A stretch of DNA of 64,000 bases from contig NZ_WMIG01000009.1 in the NCBI RefSeq assembly GCF_009711205.1, positions 1 through 64,000 of the forward strand, given 5' to 3'. The notes beneath the pieces were generated by a model, which ran no database searches, was not told where the DNA came from, and worked only from the letters and a program-made list of their open reading frames with translations. The DNA is from Paracoccus litorisediminis (GTDB lineage Bacteria; Pseudomonadota; Alphaproteobacteria; Rhodobacterales; Rhodobacteraceae). Numbering within the stretch: the first letter of the stretch is position 1; each line of letters opens with the position of its first letter. The translations under genes and the position numbers were made by a program. This document shows positions 1 to 8,169 of the stretch, piece by piece.

Positions 1-82
1 AAATCTCGGCAACTGATGTGCCTTCCTCGCCCTGCTTCAGAATGAACGCCTTCTGCGCTTCCGTGAACTTCGATGCCTTCAT
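1..82 (-). CDS. IS3-family transposase OrfA, N-terminal part (truncated by the window edge)
   Basis: The minus-strand reading from the ATG at 82 gives MKASKFTEAQKAFILKQGEE followed by GTSVAEI, which is the typical opening of IS407-group OrfA, the helix-turn-helix DNA-binding half of the transposase. A purine-rich ribosome site (GGGACAGGAAC) lies just upstream. In the family OrfA is joined to OrfB, the DDE catalytic half, by programmed frameshifting. Whether this copy is intact cannot be judged here. Confidence 0.8.
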   Translation of the reverse strand, partial: MKASKFTEAQKAFILKQGEEGTSVAEI

Positions 83-163
83 CGTTTTCAGTTCCTGTCC
101 CAGCCGGGGAAGGTTAGCCGAAAACTCCAGCTTCAAACGGTCCAGTTTCGAGGGGGCAGAGCA
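1..163 (-). mobile_element. IS3-family (IS407-like group) insertion sequence, left end, cut by the window edge
   Basis: Read on the minus strand, the element end lies near 163 and begins TGCTCTGCCCCCT, a TG-initiated GC-rich terminus of the kind seen at IS3-family ends. It is followed by the leader usual for the IS407 group and then by the start of orfA at 82. Only this end is in the window; the rest lies to the left. The exact terminus and any target duplication cannot be confirmed without the other end. Confidence 0.7.
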
Positions 164-505
164 GAAGCCCGGAAACTCCAGTTCCCGGCGTTCCCAAATT
201 GGTTGGCGGGGCAGCAGCAGTTTCACTGCGTGCACTTTGGTGAGGATATTTTGGGGCACGCTTCCCTGCCAACCTAAACCCTCCATCAAGGATGGACATT
301 ACTATCCCGGTAGAGGGCGAGGTGAGAGAAGACCTTCTTGGAGCTGTGTTGAGCGTCGTCGAAGCCGAGGCAGGAATTGGTCGACATGAGGAGAATGAGC
401 CGAATCGTGAGGCCACCTGCGTTGGTATGAGCCAAGCGGCGTTCATATCGCAAGCGTCCGAAATGCATCCGCTTCTGGGCCATGCTCTCGCTTGGATCGC
501 GGTAG
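164..505. other. Spacer with no recognisable gene
   Basis: About 340 bases lie between the IS end and the otnK-like gene. Several overlapping open frames exist on both strands, the longest under 135 codons, but none gives a protein I recognise and none has a convincing ribosome site. It may be decayed coding sequence next to the IS insertion. Confidence 0.4.
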
Positions 506-1804
506 TCATTGTCTGCGATCGAATGCGCTGCCGCTAAGTGCATCTAGCGCATGGGCGAAGAAGCTGGTCCTGCCGAAATTCCCGGACTTCAATGCCAGTG
601 CGATGCCACGTTTCTGGCTGATCAGGATCGGCACGCCGGAATCTATCTCGGGACCGATGCGCAGATCGCCAAGGTCGAGCGCTTGGGCCACGGCACCAGA
701 GGTTTCGCCACCGGCGACGACAAGGCGCCTGACTCCGCCGTCAACGAGCTGCCGGGCCGTGTCGGCAAACAGCTCGTCCAACCTGCCCGCGACGGCTTCC
801 CGGCCATATCGCGTCTGGGTAGCGGCGACCTCATGGGGATTGCCAGAGGAAAAGGCCAAGGGCTGCTTGCCGACATTCTGGCGAAAGAAACCGATCAGAT
901 CATGGCTCGTCGTGATGCCATTCATCACATCGTCGACCGAAATGGCGAGAGCCGGATGGTCGCGCCGATGAACCTCGATCTGGTCGCGGGTGGCACCCGA
1001 GCAGGAGCCGGCGAGAATGGCCTCGGGACCGGTCACGCCTTCGAAGCGGGTCGCGGTCCCTGCCGCTAGCCCGGCCCGGATGAAGTTCGCGGGCAGACCG
1101 ATGGCGATACCCGAGCCGCCGGTGATCAAAGGGGCCCAGGCCGCCGCCCGACCCAACGTGACCAGATCTTCGTCGGTGGACGCATCGGCGATGGCAAGCG
1201 TTTCACCCTTTGCCGCCGCCGCGCGCAGGGCCGTGGCGACAGCCTCGGAACCGGCGCGCACGACAGCGGCAGGCACCAGCCCGACCGGGGCCTTTGACTG
1301 ACGGCCAAGCCAGCGGCGAATATCGGCGTCGCGCATGGGCGTCAGCGGATGGTTCTGCATGCCGGATTCGTTCAAAGGGCGGTCGTGCACGAAAAGATGG
1401 CCTTGATGCACGCTGCGGCCAAGCGTCGGAAACGCCGGACAGGCAATGACGCCAGCCACGCCAAGCGCATCGGCCAGCGCCTCGGCAACCGGGCCGATAT
1501 TGCCTTCTGGCGTTGAATCGAAGGTCGAGCAATATTTGAAGACAATCTGCCGACAGCCTTGGGCCTGCAACCATTTAAGCGCCACCAGAGACTGCGCCAC
1601 TGCCTGATCGACAGGGATCGACCGGGTCTTGAGGGACACCACACCGGCCTCGATTGCCGGATCGGCCTGCCTGTCCGGCACGCCCATATATTGCGCCACG
1701 ACCAGCCCCCCAGCCTGACCCGTCACGTCGGGCATCCCCTTGGCCAGAGTATTGGCGATGTCGCCCGCTCCGGTGAAATCGTCCGCAATGACCCCCAGCA
1801 GCAT
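506..1804 (-). CDS. otnK: Four-carbon acid sugar kinase family protein (OtnK-type 3-oxo-tetronate 4-kinase)
   Basis: A 432-residue protein with the layout of the DUF1537 kinases: an N-terminal domain opening LLGVIADDFTGAGDIAN, the conserved KYCSTFDSTPEGNIGP segment near residues 90-105, a PLNESGMQNHPLTPM segment near residue 150, and a C-terminal nucleotide-binding domain with VVAGGETSGAV near residue 370. OtnK phosphorylates 3-oxo-tetronates before aldol cleavage in four-carbon acid sugar breakdown. It is the last gene of the operon that starts with tctC. The aldolase (OtnC) and dehydrogenase (LtnD) normally found beside OtnK are missing, so the true substrate may differ. Family assignment is firm; substrate is uncertain. 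Confidence 0.85.
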   Translation of the reverse strand: MLLGVIADDFTGAGDIANTLAKGMPDVTGQAGGLVVAQYMGVPDRQADPAIEAGVVSLKTRSIPVDQAVAQSLVALKWLQAQGCRQIVFKYCSTFDSTPEGNIGPVAEALADALGVAGVIACPAFPTLGRSVHQGHLFVHDRPLNESGMQNHPLTPMRDADIRRWLGRQSKAPVGLVPAAVVRAGSEAVATALRAAAAKGETLAIADASTDEDLVTLGRAAAWAPLITGGSGIAIGLPANFIRAGLAAGTATRFEGVTGPEAILAGSCSGATRDQIEVHRRDHPALAISVDDVMNGITTSHDLIGFFRQNVGKQPLAFSSGNPHEVAATQTRYGREAVAGRLDELFADTARQLVDGGVRRLVVAGGETSGAVAQALDLGDLRIGPEIDSGVPILISQKRGIALALKSGNFGRTSFFAHALDALSGSAFDRRQ

Positions 1805-1806
1805 GG

Positions 1807-2472
1807 TCAGTCCCCTGTCACCAACCCGCGCATGCGGGTCACCGCCGCGTCGGGGGCAGAAAGCACCGGTATATTCACGACCGCCCGCACCGCCTCGGCC
1901 GCGCGCGAGGTCGAGAAATGCGCCAGCATGATCGCATCGTGCTGACCCAGTTCCGGCGCGCGCGCGGCGATCAGCCGGTTGTGGCTTGTGGCATTGCCCT
2001 TTTTCAGAAGGTCATTGGCGTCGCTGACGACAATCGTGTCGAGCATCGCCTTGCTGCCGGTCTGCGCGACGAAGGCCTCGAATTCATTCGTCATCGTCGG
2101 AACCGCCGGTGCGAAGGTCGCGAGCATCCCGATGTTGCCCCCCGCCGCAATGGCCGCACGAAACATCGCCTCATTAGGTTTCAGCACCGGGATCGGCAGC
2201 GCCTTGGCCATGCGATCAATCGCCGGACCGAAGGCCGAGCAGGTCACCAAGATGCCATCCGCACCGATCCGGTGCGCATAGCGACCGAAATCGACGAAGC
2301 GGTCAATCAGCCCCTCGGACAGGTCGGCCCCCTCTTTGGCGCGATCGATGCTCAATGCGTCGTCCAGCAAATTCACCGCCTCGGCCTCGGGCCAGTGCCG
2401 CGACATCGCCTGGTTCACCGGCTCCATGGCAACAGGTGTCGCGTGAAAAAGGACGATGCGCGGGGCGGGCAT
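1807..2472 (-). CDS. Aspartate/glutamate (hydantoin) racemase superfamily protein
   Basis: A 221-residue protein starting MPAPRIVLFHATPVAM. The ATG at 2472 overlaps the stop of the upstream DRL-like gene as ATGA, which favours this start over the longer frame. The TCSAFGP motif near residue 90 supplies the first catalytic cysteine of the Asp/Glu racemase fold. The position usually holding the second cysteine reads MLAHFSTSRAAEAV, with no cysteine. The protein may therefore not be a two-base racemase and could act as a lyase, isomerase or decarboxylase of the same fold. It sits between the DRL-like oxidoreductase and the OtnK-type kinase, so a role in the same acid-sugar route is likely. The reaction is unknown. 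Confidence 0.75.
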   Translation of the reverse strand: MPAPRIVLFHATPVAMEPVNQAMSRHWPEAEAVNLLDDALSIDRAKEGADLSEGLIDRFVDFGRYAHRIGADGILVTCSAFGPAIDRMAKALPIPVLKPNEAMFRAAIAAGGNIGMLATFAPAVPTMTNEFEAFVAQTGSKAMLDTIVVSDANDLLKKGNATSHNRLIAARAPELGQHDAIMLAHFSTSRAAEAVRAVVNIPVLSAPDAAVTRMRGLVTGD

Positions 2473-3926
2473 CAGGCGGTCTCCAACGGGTCGGTCGGGG
2501 ACATTGCTGCGGATGTCAGGAAGGTCCGATCCTGCTGACGCCTTAGCGCCCAAAGAGGCGAGCCTTCTGGTTCCTCGACCATTTCATAGGTGATCAGCGT
2601 GCCTGCCGGGATGTCCCTGATGGCGCGGTTGCCGACCAGCAGATGCGCGCAGGCCGCATTGCCCATTGCGACCGGAATTGCCGGGACGATGCGGGCGGTC
2701 AGCTGCGGACTGTGGTCATTGCCAAAGACCTCGCCCGCCTTGATGTCGCGCGCGGCCACCTTCACCAGATCGTAGCGCGGCAGATAGTCGTCCGAACCGG
2801 TATCGATGCCAAGCAGACCGGCCATCAGGATCGAGCTTGATGTCTCGACGCCGCACAGATGATAGGGCCGGTAAATGACGGCAGCGGTATCGTCGTAATT
2901 GGCGATCTGCCCCTTGGTGGTCAGCACATGGTTCGAATAGGCATTGTCGCAGCGCACCACCAGAAAGACGCCGCCGCCAAGACCGGACTCGGCAGGCGCA
3001 CGCAGACAGGTCGCAAGGTCGATCTTGCCCGCCCGGTCGAAAACTCCTCCATGCGCCTGCTCGCAATAGGCGACCGGAATTTCCGTAACGCGCAGCGGCG
3101 CATGAACAAGCGTATCCACCGCCGGTTCCAGCCCGGTGTAATTGGCGGCGATCGTCATTTCGCAAAGATCATATGAGCCGGGCTGCGGCAGTTTGGCCAA
3201 TATTCTGGCGCGCTGCGCGACATATTCCGCCGTCCGCCCCTGAGGGATCATCTGCAGGAATTCGCGATCCTCGGGCGCGATGATGATCGAGGCCTGATAG
3301 GGCGCATGGATCGGCTTGTCGGTGATGATGCGGGCCTCGCCGGTCGCCTCGTCATAGATGAACTCGCCATCCGTCGCCTTGCCGCCGCTGATCACCGACA
3401 GACCGACGGATTTCGCCCATTCGTAAAGCTGGATCAGCAGACCGTGCTGATCGCCGTCAACCGGGGTGTAGACGACGCCCGCTTCCTTCGCCAATTTCTT
3501 CAGCATCGGCCCGACCGTCACGTCGCAATCCTTGGTGATCATCGCGACATGCTTGCCGTTCTTGATCGCCCGCAGCGCATAGACCACGCTTGCCTCGGGG
3601 ATGCCGGTGCTTTCGCAGACGATATCGACCGAGGGCAGGTCCGCCACCAGCAACGGCTTGTCGGTATAGACCCGTTTGCCATCATCGATGGCGCTTTGGG
3701 CGATCTCAACGCTGTCGGCATAGACCAGCGTGGACGGATCGAACCCGGCCTTCAGATAGGCGCCCTTGGCCGCATCAAGCGACAGATCCGCAACCACGAC
3801 AACGGACAGGCGCGGCGTATGGGGGTCTTGGGTGACGATCGCGGTGCCGTAATTGCCCGCACCGATGACGCCCGCACGGACATGGTCCTTTTTGGCGAAT
3901 TTCGAATAAAGGTGGTGATAGACCAT
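2472..3926 (-). CDS. DXR-like (DRL) family NAD(P)-dependent oxidoreductase with C-terminal SAF domain
   Basis: A 484-residue protein with an N-terminal Rossmann fold (VRAGVIGAGNYGTAI, about residues 16-30), a homoserine-dehydrogenase-like middle (DIVCESTGIPEASV, KHVAMITKDCDVTVGP), and a C-terminal SAF domain ending GTLITYEMVEEPEGS. This architecture matches the DRL family, first described in Brucella, where a member replaces 1-deoxyxylulose-5-phosphate reductoisomerase in isoprenoid synthesis. Other members sit in sugar-acid operons, as here between a TTT transporter and an OtnK-type kinase. I infer a catabolic oxidoreductase or isomerase acting on a branched or four-carbon sugar acid, not an MEP-pathway enzyme. 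Substrate not determinable. Confidence 0.75.
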   Translation of the reverse strand: MVYHHLYSKFAKKDHVRAGVIGAGNYGTAIVTQDPHTPRLSVVVVADLSLDAAKGAYLKAGFDPSTLVYADSVEIAQSAIDDGKRVYTDKPLLVADLPSVDIVCESTGIPEASVVYALRAIKNGKHVAMITKDCDVTVGPMLKKLAKEAGVVYTPVDGDQHGLLIQLYEWAKSVGLSVISGGKATDGEFIYDEATGEARIITDKPIHAPYQASIIIAPEDREFLQMIPQGRTAEYVAQRARILAKLPQPGSYDLCEMTIAANYTGLEPAVDTLVHAPLRVTEIPVAYCEQAHGGVFDRAGKIDLATCLRAPAESGLGGGVFLVVRCDNAYSNHVLTTKGQIANYDDTAAVIYRPYHLCGVETSSSILMAGLLGIDTGSDDYLPRYDLVKVAARDIKAGEVFGNDHSPQLTARIVPAIPVAMGNAACAHLLVGNRAIRDIPAGTLITYEMVEEPEGSPLWALRRQQDRTFLTSAAMSPTDPLETA

Positions 3927-3979
3927 GGCATCGGTCTCCGCTCTGGTTTCAGATGGGGGGATCGGGCAGCGAAGGACGG

Positions 3980-5509
3980 TCAGGGACCGACCTTCGGCGT
4001 CAGTTCAGGGTGGTCGGCAGGCGCGTGCCGTGCGCGCCGGTTCATCCACCACGGCAGGATGATCAAGGCGGCCGTAAGCGCGAAGATGACCAGCGCAATC
4101 GGGCTTTGGAAAAACACGCCGACATCGCCGTCGGAGCCGATCAATGTGCGGCGGATGCCGCGTTCAAGGATGGGACCAAGGATCATGCCAAGCACCAGCG
4201 GCACCGGCGGATAATCCAGCTTCATCATGATGTAGCCGACGACCCCGAAACCGATGGCCAGCAGGACCTGGAACATCGAATTGTCGATCGAATAGATGCC
4301 GAACATCACGATGGCCATCACCGCAGGGAACAGGAATCCCGGTTTCACGAAGGCGGCGGTGGCAAGGATCGGCGTCAGCAGAATGGTGATGGCGACCAAC
4401 GCCAGATTGCCGATGTAGAAGCTGCCAAAGATCGTCCAGACAAATGTAGACTGGGTCTGGAACAGCATCGGGCCCGGCTGCAGCCCGATCATCAGCAAGC
4501 CCCCCATCAGTACCGCAGTCGTCCCCGAGCCCGGAATGCCCAGGGCAAACATCGGGATCATATTGCCGTAAGAGGCGCTGTTATTGGCGGCCTCGGGCGC
4601 TGCCACGCCCTCCATCGCGCCCTTGCCGAAACGCTCGGGGTGTTTGGCGAAGCGCTTGGCGAAGGCATAGGAAATCATCGTCGCCGCCGTTGCGCCCGCA
4701 CCCGGAAGCACGCCGACAAAGAAGCCGATGAGCGAGCCCGAGATTAGCTCGCGCCAGCAGCGCAGGGTCTCGCGCACATTCGGCAAAAGCTCGCGGAACC
4801 GGAAGCGGGCACGATTTGTCTCATCCTCCGATACGGGGGCTGTGGCATACATCTCGGCCAGACCGAACAACCCGACGGCAAGGATCGAGAACTCGATGCC
4901 ATCGAACAGGTAAATGCTGCCGAATTCGAAACGGGGCACGCCCATGATCGGATCAAGGCCGATCGTCCCGATCCAAAGCCCGCCAAACAGCGAAACACCG
5001 GCTTTGAGCGGGTCCCTTCCGCCAAGCACGCTGACCAGCGACAGCGAAAAGATCATCAGCGCGGTCATCTCGATCGGGCCGAAGGCAATCGCGGCGCGTG
5101 CAATGGTCGTGGCGAAGGCCGTCAGCAGCAGCAGCCCGATCAGGCCACCCACGAAGGATGCGGCAATGCTGATGCCAAGTGCCGGTCCCGCCTTGCCTTG
5201 CTTCGCAAGCTGGTAGCCGTCGATCACGGTCATCGTCGCCGAGGCATCGCCCGGAATACCCAGCAGGATCGCGGTCACCGCGCCGCCATATTGCGCGCCG
5301 TAATAGACCGCACCAAGTGCCGCGATGGCAGCCGTCCCGTCAAATCCGACGGCGACCGGCAACAGGATCGCCACGCCGGCAGTCGGCCCAAGCCCCGGCA
5401 GCGCGCCGATGAACAGGCCGATGACTGAGCCGATGAAGATGGCCAGCAGGATGGAGGGCTCGGATGCGGCCGCCAGCCCGTTGAAAAGAAGTCCCCAAGC
5501 CTCGAACAT
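3980..5509 (-). CDS. tctA: TTT transporter large membrane subunit (TctA family)
   Basis: A 509-residue, highly hydrophobic protein with about 11-12 predicted membrane segments. It carries the family's repeated glycine/proline-rich motif: GALPGLGPTAGVAILLP near residue 38 and a second copy GVLPGAGATAATMISYA near residue 265. TctA forms the carrier channel of sodium- or proton-driven tripartite tricarboxylate transporters, which import organic and sugar acids delivered by TctC. It follows tctB by about 20 bases. With the downstream kinase and oxidoreductase it suggests uptake of a sugar acid or similar carboxylate. Confidence 0.93.
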   Translation of the reverse strand: MFEAWGLLFNGLAAASEPSILLAIFIGSVIGLFIGALPGLGPTAGVAILLPVAVGFDGTAAIAALGAVYYGAQYGGAVTAILLGIPGDASATMTVIDGYQLAKQGKAGPALGISIAASFVGGLIGLLLLTAFATTIARAAIAFGPIEMTALMIFSLSLVSVLGGRDPLKAGVSLFGGLWIGTIGLDPIMGVPRFEFGSIYLFDGIEFSILAVGLFGLAEMYATAPVSEDETNRARFRFRELLPNVRETLRCWRELISGSLIGFFVGVLPGAGATAATMISYAFAKRFAKHPERFGKGAMEGVAAPEAANNSASYGNMIPMFALGIPGSGTTAVLMGGLLMIGLQPGPMLFQTQSTFVWTIFGSFYIGNLALVAITILLTPILATAAFVKPGFLFPAVMAIVMFGIYSIDNSMFQVLLAIGFGVVGYIMMKLDYPPVPLVLGMILGPILERGIRRTLIGSDGDVGVFFQSPIALVIFALTAALIILPWWMNRRARHAPADHPELTPKVGP

Positions 5510-5528
5510 GATGATCTACCTTCCGCGC

Positions 5529-5975
5529 TTAAAGCAGGGGGACGGCAAGCAGGCTGCCGAAAACGACGTAGAGGATTGCGGTCATCACCGCCGAGACGAC
5601 GGCCAGAATGCTGTAGAACCTTGAATTTCGCGGGCCAAAGATCGCGCCAATGGCAAGCATCAGCAAAAACCCGGCAGCGATCATGCCGATAAGGCCAGAC
5701 AGCCAGACAAAGGCGATCATCGCGACGGTGCAAAGCACAACCCGGACGATCTCGGCCTTGCCGATGGTTTCGATCAGCTCCAAGCGCCGGACTGCGTTGA
5801 ACAGATTTGCGCCCGAGAAGATCAGAATGCCAAGCCCGATCCAGAAGGGAAAGAAGCCCGCGGATGGGTTGCCTTCCTCGATATAGCCGTAGCCCATGCC
5901 CTGATAGGCGACATAGGCGCCAAACAGGATGAGCAGCGCCGAAACGGCAATGTCGGCGTGGCGAATTTTGACCAT
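5529..5975 (-). CDS. tctB: TTT transporter small membrane subunit (TctB family)
   Basis: A 148-residue protein with four predicted transmembrane helices, the usual size and topology of TctB. The start MVKIRHADIAVSALLILFG at 5975 is chosen because the strong ribosome site AGGGAGGA lies seven bases upstream; a longer frame begins ten codons earlier without one. It lies between tctC and tctA, the standard order. TctB is poorly conserved and has no enzymatic role; it is thought to stabilise TctA. Confidence 0.88.
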   Translation of the reverse strand: MVKIRHADIAVSALLILFGAYVAYQGMGYGYIEEGNPSAGFFPFWIGLGILIFSGANLFNAVRRLELIETIGKAEIVRVVLCTVAMIAFVWLSGLIGMIAAGFLLMLAIGAIFGPRNSRFYSILAVVSAVMTAILYVVFGSLLAVPLL

Positions 5976-6034
5976 GTTATCCTCCCTGCGGTGACGACCG
6001 GCCAAGCTGGCCGGCCGCTTCGATCCTGTCCGGC

Positions 6035-7015
6035 CTACTTGGCCAGTCCAAGGTCGCGCATGACGCTTTCATAGCGGGCGCTGGTCTCGACCATCGCGGC
6101 TCCGAATTCGGCGCTGTTCAGATAAAGCGGGGTTTCGTTGAAGCGGTCGACATATTGGGCCTGCCATTCCGGGCTTTCGGCGACGGTCTTCAAGATGCCT
6201 TCCCAATAGGCGACGGTTTCGGCGGGCACGCCCGAGGGCATGATGATGCCGCGCAGCTGCGTGTGGACGATGTCATAGCCCAGTTCCTTGAAGGTCGGCA
6301 CTTCGGCAAGCGAGGTCATCCGCTCGGGCGAGGTCACCGCCAGCGGTCGAAGTGTGCCCGCCTTGACCTGCTCAAGGATCTCGTTCGGATTGCCGTAAAG
6401 CAGATCAAGATGCCCACCAAGGATCGCGGCAATGACCTCGCCCTCGCCATCATAGGGCACCACCTTGATATCGGTGCCGAGCTGCTTGTTGGTGATATGC
6501 GCAAGGATTGCCGGGTCAGAGACGGCACCTGCGGTGCCGATCTTCAGCCCCTTGGCGGCCTTCAGGTCGTCGATGGTCTTGATCGGCGAGGTATTGGCCA
6601 CCGCAAGGATATAGGGCGAGCGTGCAATGGCCGCGAGCGGCGTGAAATTCTTGTAGTTAATCGGCATCTTACCCAGCAATGGCGTGGTGAAGAAGCTGAC
6701 GCCGACGCCGCCCAGCGTATAGGAATTCCCCTCTTGCGCGTTGATGTAGCTGTAGCCGACCGCACCCGACCCGCCGGTGCGGTTCTCGACCAGAATGTTC
6801 ACCGGGATAAGCTGCTTTTCCTGAATGACCTTGGCCAGCGTGCGCGCCAGAATGTCGCTGCCGCCGCCAACGCCGGCGGTCACGACATATTGGATGTCCT
6901 TGGCCGGATAGTCGGATGCCTGCGCGGCGGTGATCGCAAATTGCGATGCCGTCAGAAGTGCTGCGCAACCGATCGCGAATGCGCGACGGGTCACGCCCCT
7001 CATGTTCGAACCCAT
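6035..7015 (-). CDS. tctC: TTT transporter periplasmic substrate-binding protein (TctC/BugT family)
   Basis: A 326-residue exported protein. The start at 7015 (MGSNMRGVTRRAFAIG) follows a GGGAGGAAAAC ribosome site; the open frame extends much further upstream but that part overlaps the divergent regulator and promoter. An N-terminal signal with a twin-arginine-like TRRAFAIG ends near ITAAQA. Mature sequence shows the Bug-family hallmarks: YVVTAGVGGGSDILAR near residue 45, NRTGGSGAVGY near residue 75 and a GHLDLLYGNPNEI segment. It captures a carboxylate in the periplasm for TctAB. It is the first gene of the operon and is divergent from the LysR gene. Confidence 0.93.
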   Translation of the reverse strand: MGSNMRGVTRRAFAIGCAALLTASQFAITAAQASDYPAKDIQYVVTAGVGGGSDILARTLAKVIQEKQLIPVNILVENRTGGSGAVGYSYINAQEGNSYTLGGVGVSFFTTPLLGKMPINYKNFTPLAAIARSPYILAVANTSPIKTIDDLKAAKGLKIGTAGAVSDPAILAHITNKQLGTDIKVVPYDGEGEVIAAILGGHLDLLYGNPNEILEQVKAGTLRPLAVTSPERMTSLAEVPTFKELGYDIVHTQLRGIIMPSGVPAETVAYWEGILKTVAESPEWQAQYVDRFNETPLYLNSAEFGAAMVETSARYESVMRDLGLAK

Positions 7016-7157
7016 GTTTTCCTCCCGGGTCGAACGCCCCCGCCGGTTTCTCCTCCCAGCACATTCGACCGAATGACAATTCGCGGACACCCGCGACAAG
7101 ATGAAGCCTAGCGATTGCCTTCTGGCAGAACAAACCACAAAATCATCACGATTGGTC

Positions 7158-7171
7158 TGGTTTGCAAACCA
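7158..7171. promoter_or_regulatory. Perfect 14-bp palindrome in the tctC/lysR divergent promoter
   Basis: TGGTTTGCAAACCA is a perfect palindrome 16 bases before the LysR-type start and about 140 bases before tctC. It sits inside a wider ATTGGT...AACCAAT arrangement. Position and symmetry suit a LysR-type recognition or autoregulatory site. Assignment is inference. Confidence 0.5.
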
Positions 7172-7187
7172 ATAGAATGGGGGCCCC

Positions 7188-8117
7188 GTGGACATCATCG
7201 GCAATATCAACATGAAGGTGTTGCAGACGTTTCTGGTGGTGGCCGAGGAAGGCAGTTTCCGTTCCGCCGCCGAGAAGCTGCACCGTTCGCATTCGGCGGT
7301 CAGCGCACAGATCATGCAGATCGAGGCCCAGCTTGGCGTCGCCCTGTTCGAACGCACGACGCGCAGCGTGAAGCTGACGTCCGAAGGGGCGCATCTGCGC
7401 GACAGCACCAGAAAGGCGTTCTACGAGATCCATCTTGGCCTGCGCCGCATTCGCGAGGAAAACGATGCCAAGCGCGGCCAGCTGTCCTTGGCCTGTTCGT
7501 CGCATATGGCCTCGATCCACCTGCCCCCGGTGCTGACCGAATTCGTTCGGACCTATCCCGGCATTGCCGTCACCGTCAGGGAACTGACGTCGAAAGACCT
7601 GTATGAGGCGCTACGGCAGAAAGAAGTCGATTTCGCCGTCGGCCCCGAGGATCAGGACGAGGCCTTCGATTTCACCACGATCATGGTCGAGCCGTTGCAG
7701 GCCTTGGTGCCGCATCACTTCCTTGACGGGCCGCGCGACAGCATCACCTTGGCCGAGCTTTCACAGCTGCCGATGCTCGTGCAAACTCAGGCGACGGCAG
7801 TGCGCAGAATGCTGGACGCGGCCATGCGCGCCAAGGGGCTGGACCTGCCGACGCGCTATCAGTTCATTCAGGCCGAGACTATCATGGCGATGGCCGAGGC
7901 TGGTCTGGGGGTCGCCGTCCAGCCCGCCACCCGGCTTGCCAAGGCCAATCTCAAGGCGACAGTGATCCTTGATATCACCGAGCCGACCATCACCCGCAGC
8001 ATGGCGCTGATCACGCTGCGAAATCAGCGCCTGTCGCCCGCCGCCCAAAACCTTGCCGACAAGATTGTGGACGATGTCCGCTCGACGACCGGATTCGTCG
8101 CGGAAGGTCTGGAATAA
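7188..8117 (+). CDS. LysR-family transcriptional regulator of the TTT/acid-sugar operon
   Basis: A 309-residue protein starting at GTG 7188, with a second possible start at ATG 7212 (MKVLQTFLVVAEEGSFRSAA). The winged helix occupies about residues 9-68, with the recognition region SAAEKLHRSHSAVSAQIMQI. The rest is a periplasmic-binding-like effector domain (about residues 95-295). It is transcribed divergently from tctC, the usual arrangement for a LysR activator of a neighbouring catabolic operon. The likely inducer is the transported acid or an intermediate. Confidence 0.9.
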   Translation: MDIIGNINMKVLQTFLVVAEEGSFRSAAEKLHRSHSAVSAQIMQIEAQLGVALFERTTRSVKLTSEGAHLRDSTRKAFYEIHLGLRRIREENDAKRGQLSLACSSHMASIHLPPVLTEFVRTYPGIAVTVRELTSKDLYEALRQKEVDFAVGPEDQDEAFDFTTIMVEPLQALVPHHFLDGPRDSITLAELSQLPMLVQTQATAVRRMLDAAMRAKGLDLPTRYQFIQAETIMAMAEAGLGVAVQPATRLAKANLKATVILDITEPTITRSMALITLRNQRLSPAAQNLADKIVDDVRSTTGFVAEGLE

Positions 8118-8169
8118 GAAACGGCCACTCCGGCGATATGGCCCACGGCTTAGCCAACAGAAATCACAC

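Noticed and set aside
2473..2553. Longer start for the racemase-fold protein (248 residues)
   Set aside because: The extra 27 residues overlap the upstream DRL-like gene and have no ribosome site; the ATG at 2472 forms an ATGA overlap with that gene and starts the conserved fold.
7016..7408. 130-residue N-terminal extension of the TctC protein
   Set aside because: The extension covers the promoter and the divergent LysR gene, has no family similarity, and the ATG at 7015 has a strong ribosome site followed by a signal peptide.
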